DNA of 41,992 nucleotides from Tranzscheliella williamsii (lineage: Eukaryota; Basidiomycota; Ustilaginomycetes; Ustilaginales; Ustilaginaceae). A model generated the notes under the pieces. It ran no database searches and had not been told where the DNA came from. It saw nothing but the letters and a program-made list of their open reading frames with translations. Where the stretch lies: positions 1 to 41,992 of the forward strand of contig JALBYF010000103.1 in NCBI GenBank assembly GCA_023212725.1, read 5' to 3'. Positions 1 to 8,986 of the stretch are shown one piece after another (within the stretch, counting starts at the first letter, position 1; each line of letters starts with the position of its first letter). A program made the translations under genes and the position numbers.

Positions 1-1246
1 ATAATCAGAGCTGATCGCGCAAATCGGGAAGTTGGGTGTGGGGATAATGGAAGTGGGTGTGGCTGTAACATTGCCCTTTAGAAATTCAACTTGTCTAATA
101 ATGCCAGCGGGCCAAGCCGCCTGCCTGTCAAGAATATTGTCGCAGGCCAGTCATAAGCCAACGCACAAGCGTGTCTATTCACATGCCAACGGACTAGCAA
201 CAATAAATGTCTCACGTACTAGCTTGCAGATCCCCGCCATCGGTGGCTCTGTCTCACCTTTTTCGCACGTCCGGCTGCGGCATCGTCAACGTGCCCCTAG
301 TGCTTGTCACGCTTCTACATTCTGCTATGCAAACGACAAGAACAGTGCCTGCTTTTGCGGGTTCCGCAGTGTGCGCTATGACGATGTAGGCAATCTATCT
401 TTCCTCGCGCTCTGGTGCGCTGTTCTGGTCTTGAAACAATCTTTTCTGCATTGACTGTAACTTCTGATTACGAAGCGAGCTCACGGCCAACCAAAATAGT
501 GTCGGAGAACAAAGTGGAGCTTGATCACCTCAAGCAGAAGCATCCGAGGCAGACAGCAAGTGGGTGCCTTTGCTTCCTATCGTGATGCCCTTCACTCTTA
601 CAATCTCTCCCGCTTCGTCAATTGGCTTCCCCAGCTAGAGTCTAGTCGCCCCCATTCCGATGGGACACGGCTTACACAGCGTCTGGACTGATGTCCCAGA
701 GTACTGTAGATCCGGATTCGGCATCTGAAATGGGCGGGCGGAATTGACGGCCGGATCGCGCATTAGCGTGCGACGAACTAAGGTAGCCGACGGCGCGGTT
801 GCAGCTTGAGACACTTCTTTTTCCTTTTTTTTGATACTCATCTCGCGGGGTAACTCATCGCAAAGGCAAACCTCGGCGCAAAAGGTCTTTTTTCACAACG
901 CGCTAAAAAGCTGCCAGCTGCGGAAGGCTAGTCGAGCAATCGGAAATACTCTTTCGAACAACGACGCATGGCAAGTCTGGCCTTTGACCGTCATAACGAT
1001 CTTACCCCGCTTAGATTGATTCGCGGACCATGTGCAACGAGCGAACCATGTGCAACGAAACCGCATGACTGTAGCTTGGCGCAACCAAAAGGGCCAATCG
1101 TTAGCTTGCTACAACGAAACTGGATGATGGCACAAAGATTGGCAGCGATACAGCGTGTTTCTTCGTTCTGACATTAAATACGGACGCATGTCCCAGGAAG
1201 CCCTTCACCACTGCTCTTTTCTCTTCCCAACTTTTTTCTTGTCACC
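1..1246. other. Intergenic region upstream of the lipase gene
   Basis: No gene is supported here. Short open frames exist on both strands (for example 32–454 on + and 635–841 on −), but none has a recognisable domain or convincing composition. The last 60 bases before the lipase ATG are pyrimidine-rich, as is common in fungal 5' leaders. An 18-bp tandem duplication lies at 1023–1058. Confidence 0.6.
1023..1058 (+). repeat. 2 × 18-bp tandem repeat in the lipase promoter
   Basis: Two adjacent 18-base units (1023–1040 and 1041–1058) differ at one position and share the core ACCATGTGCAACGA. They lie about 190–225 bp upstream of the lipase start. They may be a duplicated regulatory site or simple slippage; nothing else in the window distinguishes these. 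Confidence 0.6.
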
Positions 1247-2620
1247 ATGTCGCTATTCCGCTCTCCGCTGCTTTTGTTGTTAGTCCTGGCCCTTGCGGTG
1301 AGCCAGGCGATCTCCGCATCTTTGCCGAACCGCTTTCCCAGCAGTCGGTTCGCTGCGCGAGCTTCCAAGGACGATGAGCAGTTCTACACTCCACCCGCGG
1401 GCTACGAGTCCGAAGCGCCCGGTACTGTGCTACGCACGCGTTCCATCGTAGCCGGCTATCTGGGCCTAGTTCCACAACCTGTGCAGGCCTTCCAAGTGCT
1501 TTACCGTACCACACTGCAAAACGGCAAGCCGACCGCGTCGGTCACGACGATTCTCCGTCCGCTGCTCGCCAAGACTGACCGTTTCGTCCAGTTTCAAGTA
1601 GCTGAAGACAGTGTCAACGCCACATGTGCCCCAAGTCGGATTTTGGCGTTCGGCGACGACCAAACGAACGTAATCGTTGCCTTTGAGAATCTGCTTATCC
1701 AAGCATACATTGCCTCTGGTCTGACTGTCGTGGTGCCGGATTGGGAGGGCCCCGAAAGCGCCTTCGCTGTTAGCAAACAGGCGGGCATGATGGCCCTTGA
1801 CTCGATGCGTGCTGCGCAGAGCTTCAACGGGACCGGCCTGAACACGCAAAAGCCAATGATTGTCGGTGCTGGCTACTCGGGCGGCGGATTTGCCACCTGT
1901 TCCACAGCCGGCATGCAGCCCGTCTACGCCCCTGAACTTAACATCAAGGGGTGGTCGTGCGGCGGCACATTGGCCAACGTGACCGGTACAGCCTTGTACA
2001 GCTACAATGGATCGATCGGCCTCCTTGTTTTGTCGACTCTGAACGGCGTTGCCAAGCCTTCGGCCTATCCAGAAGTTGCCACGTATCTCCAGCAGGTAGC
2101 CACTGATGCCGGTAAAGAGCTTTTGGCCGAGTCGAACAGCGATTGTGGCATCAACGTCGCCCTTCGTCACACAAATGTTGACGTGTTCAATGAGACCTAC
2201 TTTGACGGCGGCCTATCCATCTTCGACGCTGGCACGCCCCTCCACGCTGCGCTTGCCGAACAAACTATGGGCGTTGACAAGGCACGGACACCAACCGCAC
2301 CTGTGCAACTGTACCATGGAGTAAACGATGAAGTGGTTCCGTACGCCAACGCAAGCACTCTCAACCACGCCTGGTGTGCCAGCGGTGCTGCGGTCCAGTT
2401 CGAGCCGTACAGTCAAGGCAGCCACATAGAGCTGTACCTTTCCAGCCTGGGCAACGTTGTACAGTGGGTTCAGGACGCATTTGCGGGCAAGGTGTCTACT
2501 AATGGGTGTACTACCGTTCCCCGAGACGACCAACTCTTCGCCCTTCCCTCACTGCCGTCTGCGCTCCAGCCGATCGGAGCTGCCCTGCAGGACTTGATGT
2601 CCGGATCTAAACTCACCTAG
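1247..2620 (+). CDS. Secreted lipase of the Candida antarctica lipase A (secretory lipase) family
   Basis: A single uninterrupted 457-codon frame encodes a probable extracellular triacylglycerol lipase/esterase. The first ~24 residues form a signal peptide: Met, basic residue, long Leu/Val core, then Ala-Ile-Ser-Ala. The alpha/beta-hydrolase triad can be placed: nucleophile Ser211 in GAGYSGGG, Asp361 in HGVNDEVVPY and His393 in SQGSHIELY. The YAPELNI segment after the nucleophile and the overall length match CAL-A-type fungal secretory lipases (Pfam LIP). Several N-glycosylation sequons (about residues 124, 194, 244, 254, 315, 368) fit secretion. The ATG follows a pyrimidine-rich leader and directly starts the signal peptide. 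Members of the family hydrolyse triglycerides and sometimes other bulky esters; the substrate here is unknown. The gene stands alone, next to a dead monooxygenase gene on the other strand. Confidence 0.9.
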   Translation: MSLFRSPLLLLLVLALAVSQAISASLPNRFPSSRFAARASKDDEQFYTPPAGYESEAPGTVLRTRSIVAGYLGLVPQPVQAFQVLYRTTLQNGKPTASVTTILRPLLAKTDRFVQFQVAEDSVNATCAPSRILAFGDDQTNVIVAFENLLIQAYIASGLTVVVPDWEGPESAFAVSKQAGMMALDSMRAAQSFNGTGLNTQKPMIVGAGYSGGGFATCSTAGMQPVYAPELNIKGWSCGGTLANVTGTALYSYNGSIGLLVLSTLNGVAKPSAYPEVATYLQQVATDAGKELLAESNSDCGINVALRHTNVDVFNETYFDGGLSIFDAGTPLHAALAEQTMGVDKARTPTAPVQLYHGVNDEVVPYANASTLNHAWCASGAAVQFEPYSQGSHIELYLSSLGNVVQWVQDAFAGKVSTNGCTTVPRDDQLFALPSLPSALQPIGAALQDLMSGSKLT

Positions 2621-3047
2621 CACGTATTTTCTGTGTTAGTATTTCAAAATCGGTGCGCTTTCTCGCTGTTGCACTCGCTCGGCCCTTCTTCCCCTACTCA
2701 CGAAATCCGTAGCATAGCCCTCTCCGTCTGCGTCACCCAGACTTAGGGCACTGAATACTTGCTTGAACCTCGCTGAGCCTCTCTAGCGCGAGTCCAAGAT
2801 GCTACCCTCCATGGTCTTCGGGGTCGGCCATATTTTGTTGATGCGGTCTTGATCGGACGCGATACTGTATGTCTACAAGCGTTTGGCCATGTGGGGATTG
2901 CTCAGGCAGATTCAGATCCTCATACTCCGGAATCTTCCAGCCGCCTTTGCTGTTCGCCTCTGGTTGGAATCTATGCACCAGCTGATCAACCTTGAGGATG
3001 GAGAGAGCCTATGCGCCACGCTGCAGTAGCCAGACGCCGAATCTGGA

Positions 3048-4160
3048 TCAAGGGTATGAGGCCGGCGGAAGTGTCTGGTACTCGTCCACTGGAGCGCGAA
3101 CAACGTTGGAATACGCCTCGAGCGCCGCAGTCAGATCCCCCTTGTGCTTGGCCAGCTCGCTGGCCAGGACGTACGCTCCGATGAGGGCCAGCGTTGTGCC
3201 CATGCCCGTGAAAGGTGATAGGCAGTATCCTGCATCGCCGACCAGCACGTCACGGACCCGGTATAGCGGACGCAATCTGATTTGACCAACTTCGTGGGCG
3301 TAAAAGCAGTGGACTCCTCCATTCCCCGAAGCAGCCTGTCCGCATCCCAGCCCGCGTCGGCAAAAGTCTCCTTGAACACTTGCTTCTGCATTTCCGTGGA
3401 AGCTTTGTATGCCTGTCGCAGCCTATCCGCATTCTGCCGAAAGAAGATAGACCTGCATTGCAGAGCGACCGCCACCGCGAGTCAGGATCGATCGGCTCCC
3501 GTGGGCAATGAACACTTTGCAAGGCTGTCCTCGCCCTCGATTCGCTACAGTCGCGGTATGCTGTAGTAGGCCGTATGAAGTCCGAGAGAATGAAAGGCCT
3601 CCGCGCTCATTTCTGCCCCCCAGGCGAGGCGTCGCGTTCGTGAAGCCTGCCCGTCGGCGGCAACCACCAGATCATATCTCTCTTTGCCACCGTCAGAAAA
3701 GCAGACGTCGACTCCGCCTTGGTCTTGTATGAGTTCCGTAATGGTCTTGCTGAAGTGATAGTTCAGTCCAGCCTCACCCTTCTCTTCTGTTCCTTTTGCC
3801 CTTGCGATGTCCGCTTGGCGCTGAGGCTGGCTTTGTAAAAAGGACATCCACCAGATCGGCACGTATAATTTCACAATCGGTTGATAGCGAGTAGTTGCGC
3901 TTGCCGCCGGTGGTGACCCCGAAATGTGCAACCGACTGACCCTTGGTGTCCACAATCTGAAGACCCGACTCTGCAACCAGATGCGGCTTGACTGCATCAA
4001 GCAAGCCCTGCGCCTTGACGTCTAGCTACTGCCCCGCCACCCGCAGCGAGGGCGCCCGCTCCACCATCGTGATGCTATGTCGCGAATCCGCATACTGAAG
4101 AAGCAGCGCAAGCGCCGGGCCTCAAATTCCCGCGCCGACGATGAGGATCTTGAGCGGCAT
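3048..4160 (-). pseudogene. Decayed FAD-dependent monooxygenase (PF01494-type)
   Basis: Read on the minus strand, homology begins at an ATG at 4160 with a Rossmann FAD motif (MPLKILIVGAGI). The frame is interrupted at once by TGA at 4124–4122 (codon 13) and TAG at 4028–4026 (codon 45). After a frameshift near 3835 it continues with a recognisable middle part, including YDLVVAADGQASRTRR (the DG motif region). Two further stops follow (TAG at 3545 and a TGA near 3490). After another frameshift near 3265 it ends with the flavin-binding GD motif VLVGDAGYCLSPFTGMGTT and a C-terminal helix. No GT–AG introns remove these lesions. At least four stops and two frameshifts make this a clear pseudogene of an originally ~400-residue aromatic/polyketide-type hydroxylase. 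It is a different subfamily from the intact monooxygenase at 27223–28865. Confidence 0.85.
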
Positions 4161-4787
4161 TGTGAGTCCGGCCGGAGGGCTATGCTGGCCAAGGTCATTG
4201 ACAAAGCGCCTTGCAGCTGGAACCGTGGATTAACCTTTCGAACTGTCTGACAGGCGCGCAGCTTCGAGGTGGGGGCAGTTTTGAGATCGTGTTAGACGGA
4301 AGGTCGATGTTTATATGCGATGCTAGGTAGACATCTAGACTATTCAGCTCACACCTCGGCCTCAAGAAGTGGGCGACGATACCTGCTTACTTTTCCTTTG
4401 TTTGATGATCACGGGTACGGCGCTCAGTTGTTATTAAGAGTCTCTGCGGCTTTCTCCTTATCAGTTAAGCTGGGTTGTACGGGCCCCCACACTACTGTTG
4501 TTCAGTAACAAGTGTTGATACCGAACTCACACAACTCGTTTCTAACAGGTTTGTGTACGGTCCGATCGAAATCTGTGTTCAAGCTGGACTGCATGGTATC
4601 GGTCTGGAATGCGGTTCACTGGTCTGGTATCTGCAATACAGGGATATACGTTTGCTGTACGTGTGTGTGCCTGGACACGTCGGGATTATGAACAGGCTTG
4701 CGCCCTGAGGACACTTCTGCGGCGCTGTGCGGGAGGAAGGGCCGGACAGGTAGGGCGGAGGGGCGTCGACGCAGACGAGCGCGGCGC
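4161..4787. other. Intergenic region between dead monooxygenase and GRDP gene
   Basis: I see no gene. It holds the 5' side of the decayed monooxygenase and the 3' flank of the Gly/Cys-tailed gene. A plus-strand frame running into the Pro/His-coding strand of the low-complexity tract (4609–4968) is a shadow of the glycine-rich tail. Confidence 0.5.
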
Positions 4788-4915
4788 TCAGCAGCCGCCG
4801 CCGCCGCCCCCACCACATCCACCGCCACCCCCACCACATCCACCGCCGCCTCCGCCGCACCCACCGCCACCGCCACCACCGCCGCACCCACCACCTCCAC
4901 CGCTGCCGTCGCAGC
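4788..4915 (-). repeat. Gly/Cys codon low-complexity tract
   Basis: About 125 bp of nearly pure GGC/GGT/TGC codons encode the C-terminal tail, with Cys spaced by 5–8 Gly. The tract is GC-rich and strand-asymmetric (plus strand reads as CCN/CAC triplets), so slippage and length variation between isolates are likely. Confidence 0.75.
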
Positions 4916-7721
4916 CACCGAAGGCAAGGCCTCCGACGACAAAGCCGGCAGGACCAAAGGCCGGGTAGGCTATACTGCTAGTGGTCAAGAGGCCGTACAT
5001 GCCGTAAACGTTGTACGCGTTGACGGAAGCATCGCCCGTCGAGCCTCGGCTGACATAGTTTGCCGCATAAAGCGGCTTGTAGTAGAAAGGGTATAGGCCT
5101 GGCGTATTGTTGCCAAAGCTATCACGACGGCGAAGATGCAGAAGGCGGCAGAAGATCGGAATCAGCAATCGGCCTCGTCCATGCACCTATCGAGCATGCC
5201 CCGGAGGCGGGCGGTTCATCCCCGGCAGGGCGCAGGTAAGCGGGGCTGGGAACTTACACATATGCGCTCTCGTGGCCTTCACGTCGCTTGCCGGAAGCCC
5301 ATTCTCGGACCATTTCCTCGCGCAGCTGGTCGTGTCGGTACTCGTCTTCGCGGACGATGACGGCCGAGTGTGCGCTCGGATGGGTGGCGTCCTGCCAAAC
5401 GCTGTCATCATCCTCTTTCTTATCGCCAGGCAGCTCCTTGGCAGCCCGCCATTTGCCTTTGATGCGGCTCGTCAGCCCGTTATTGCTGTTGGTGGACTCT
5501 TGCAGCGCGCTGTTGCTACCGATCAGAGCCTTGAGCTTCTTAATGGTACTAGGGTTGTTGTGGATACACCCACACAATGAATACGGCTGTCGGTAGCGCT
5601 CTTTCCAGAGCGCTGCAGTTCGGTCGAATGCCTCCTTTAACGTGCCCGTTTCAACAGCATCGTCGTCTGTGCATCGCAGCGGTGGCGGCAGGAGTATAAA
5701 ACGCGAACAGCGAAGTGACAGATCAGAGGCCCTTGTTCAGTCTCGACGCACATCGCAACACATCGGCTCATGCGGGCCCAGTACTCACGATTAATGAAAT
5801 GACCGACCAGCTTGATCGTGTCCTGTACGTAGGTCGATTTGAGCATGTGGGTATGCCAGCAAAGGTCGATGTCGAGCGTAGGCGAGAGCATGTGGGGGCT
5901 TGTGGCGGCGAGCTCGAGCCACTTGTGGTACCTGATCAAGCCCCTCGCGAGCACGTCGTCCAGAACGCCCTTCTCCATGTGGGCCAAGTGAGTGGACCAG
6001 CCGAGGTCGGCCATCTCGATGTTGAAGCCAGTTTGACGCTTCACAGATGCCACCAGGTCGAAGAGGCCTTCGCCGTATGCAGAAGCGTTGCCATGTTGGT
6101 AAGGCTGGAACAAGACGGCCATCCTGGCCTTAATCTGCCTAGTGACTTCAGGGGAGATTACTCTGGGAGTGACGTTCGGCCCGAATGCTGCGGCCTCGAA
6201 CCAGGCGCGGAATGTGGGCAGATGGTAATGGCAGTCTCTCGCGACGTCATTGATCTCGAAGAGCTGGCTCTCCTTCTTAGCACGCCGGGTCTGGAAGGTG
6301 GTAGCCGGATGAGACTTCTCGTGCTTGAAGACGGGAGTAAACAGAGACTCTCCCATCGTGTCCTTGCTGGCGAGAGCGCCGTTGAAAGGATGCATCAGAG
6401 TTCCGGCCATGAAGAACGGATGCTCTGTCCGCATGGTAGCTACGCTACGCATGCGCTTACCGGGCGAGACTCTCCATTGCATGTAGTCATCGAGGAACCG
6501 GCGCATCTGAAGGTGCTCCGCCGAAATCGGCTGCTTGCAAGAGCGGTCGGGCCCGTGGCACACTCGTTGCCATCCCTCCTCGCCAATGCCAAGCTCCAGC
6601 GGCTCCTTCCCACGGCCGGTCCACGTAACGTACTGGGGCATGCGGCAAGCTGGACACTTGACCTCGATGCCAAAGATGCTGCCGCCATAGGTCTCCTGCA
6701 CTCTGGTAGGATAGCCGGTGGGCGGCTGTAGTGCAAGATCCCATGGCTGGGCCGAGCTGGAAGAGGTTATCTTCTGTTTCCAGAGGAGCTGAGCCTTATC
6801 CACGCCCCTGAAAAAGGGGAGCGTTGGGTGGGCCTTCTGGGCAAGCTGTTGAAGCGGGTAGTGGTACCGACTAAGCCCGTCGCGGAAGCGTAAGCGGACC
6901 GTATCTTCACGCTTGTAGAGAGGATTGAGGTGATATGCATGTAGCATCAGTGCCACATCGATGGGCGGCAACATGTCTTCAGGCAAGTCATCTGATACAT
7001 CCTCGGTGAAGGGGCCTTGGTAACGTGCCTTGTAGCCGGGCTGTAGGATGTTTTCGAACCAGAGGTCGAGCCGATAGGCAGCTCGATTAAGGTAGATAGC
7101 CCATCTACGTTCCCTTTGAAGCTGCTCGGAAAGTTGCTGCACTGCGTTCTGCGCTTCTTCTTCGGTCGGCTGGGAGCTTTGCTTGTTGTCACGCCGAGGC
7201 GGTAGCTCCGCCTGTGGGGCGTAGGGAGGAGGGGCTTCGACGCCGGGTGCGTCAACATGCACATCTTGCTCCTGGCAGGATGGGTAGACGAAGTATTCAG
7301 TGCCATCTTGCACAGCTGTGCGCAGCCTGTCAAATAGGTTGAGTAGCGTGAGGTGGTGTTTTAGATCCTCGAGGCTGCACAGCTCCTGGGTGGCCCTGTG
7401 GAGACCCACTTTGACACCCTCGGCAAGGGCCACCTCCAGCTCGGCACGTTCTTGCGGCGTCAAGCCGGGACCATCACATAACTTGGTGGATGCATTGTTC
7501 AGGGTATTGGTGATCTCTTCTAGGTGTTCATCGTTCGAAGCGCCGGCCACGGCGACGTCGTAGTCAGGAAGCTGCGTGGTAGGCGTGCGTCCGGCGGTCC
7601 GAGAACGCGAGGCTGAAGAGCCATCGCTTAGCGGGGGCCTTGTATCGTGCGGTTGGACAGCCATCTCGGGTGGAACGGCAACTTGGTAGTGGAGAAAGGG
7701 AAATCGTAGGAAAAGCTCCAT
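4788..7721 (-). CDS. Glycine-rich domain protein (GRDP/DUF1399-like), three exons, Gly/Cys-rich tail
   Basis: Exons (minus strand) are 7721–5789, 5666–5258 and 5118–4788, giving 890 residues. Introns of 122 and 139 bp start GTGAGT and GTAAGT and keep the phase. Joining exons 1 and 2 restores the family motif FINHDD, then a conserved DRTAALWKERYRQPYSLCGC block. The core contains SPTLDIDLCWHTHMLK, characteristic of the GRDP-like family (Pfam PF07173), often mis-annotated in fungi as a sulfonate dioxygenase. The N-terminal ~190 residues are polar and Pro-rich; a second ATG at 7664 is an alternative start. The last ~45 residues are almost only Gly with regularly spaced Cys, encoded by GGC/TGC runs, as in other fungal members. 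Molecular function is not established for fungi; plant relatives are linked to development and stress. The acceptor of intron 2 (TAG at 5121–5119) is the least certain junction. Confidence 0.82.
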
Positions 7722-8986
7722 GCACGGTGTTTTATAGGTCCCGAGTTGTCAGCCGGTCGGGAGCTGGGAAAGCGCGAGTGTGGGTCGATGGCAGGACACA
7801 CACGGCAATCGCCAAAACGTCGCCGCTGGGGTGGCACGGCATGAATATGCGCTACTGGCCAAGCGGAGGCGGTGACCAGGGAGGTAGAACAAAGAAGGCT
7901 CGGGGTGCAGGATCGCGATAAGGGATGCATTGGTATAAGGTCTGATGCTAGCAAAGAGCTGGGCGCCTGCGACGTGCGGGGTCGGCTGCGACGACTGGCC
8001 GATGACCGGCCGCACGGCAGGCGGAAGCAAAGATCCTCGGATCGGCGGCAGCGGCGCGTTGTGGGCCGGCGCAGACCGCAGCACAGCCTCAAATTAGTCT
8101 CGTGACTTCGACCAGAGGCTTCGAGACCTTTCAAATGGGGCCAGAATCAGGCACACAAGACGCTTGCGTGTCTGTGCTCGATCGCCGTGAGCGGGCTGGC
8201 TGCAGATAAGGCTGATCTGCGAGTGGTTTCTGTGCTGGCCATTGGCGAGCGGGGCTTGGAAGCGCCATTCATGCTTCCTGCTCTAACATGCCGAAACGAC
8301 GTCACTTGGCAGGAGGCGTGGCGCAGTCACAGTTAACAAGGTTGGTTTTTGGATGCGCAATCAGATAGATGCACACGAGCGTCCACAAACCTTGGCCCTT
8401 GAGACATAGGTACGACTTGGTGAGCAAGCTCGATGTGCACGTCGTTGCAGAAGGAATGCTCTTCATTTCGAGCATCAGCCATGGGATGATCGGTTTGGAG
8501 AAAGAGCCGTGCCAGCACTTCGACGTGTTCGACTGCGACTGTTGCTGCGCAAAGAGCTACTCTGCAGGACATACTGAAGTGGGATCATCTCATGTCAACT
8601 TGAGCCCAAGGGACCGAGCCACAGACCAGATCCTTTGCCGTCTGGTTGTACCACCAAGGCTACAGCATTATTTACTCTGCAAACGCACTAGACCTACATC
8701 ATCGCAGAGTTGGCCCTCACCTAGCTCAAACATGTGTCTCGAGAACGTGGTCAACTTCTTGATGGTTGAGCTGCTGAACTGTGAGCAGCGATGTAAGATC
8801 TGATTAGAATTTTGACGGCGGCAATAATATCGGAGTTACCATCGGGCGGTGTACGGCCGGTAGAGCGGCGTTGACAGACGCTGTATCTTTCACTTGGTAT
8901 CATTTCCTTACCATCATCTGGTATCGTAGATACGGCTTTGAACACGCCTCAAACCATGCCTTCGAGCCAAACGTTGCTGCTGCACC
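7722..8986. other. Intergenic region between divergent GRDP and Zn2Cys6 genes
   Basis: About 1.26 kb between two divergently transcribed genes. Open frames such as 8369–8803 (+, 144 codons) lack any recognisable domain. It presumably holds both promoters; I see no distinctive repeat or motif. Confidence 0.5.

Noticed and set aside
4609..5186. Plus-strand Pro/His-rich and Ala/Thr-rich frames across the low-complexity tract
   Set aside because: They are complements of the Gly/Cys tail of the spliced minus-strand GRDP gene, whose exon joints restore family motifs.
5715..6731. 338-codon plus-strand frame opposite the GRDP gene
   Set aside because: It lies within exon 1 and intron 1 of the GRDP gene and has no recognisable domain.
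8369..8803. 144-codon plus-strand frame as a gene
   Set aside because: No domain, no supportive composition, overlapped by other random frames in an intergenic region.
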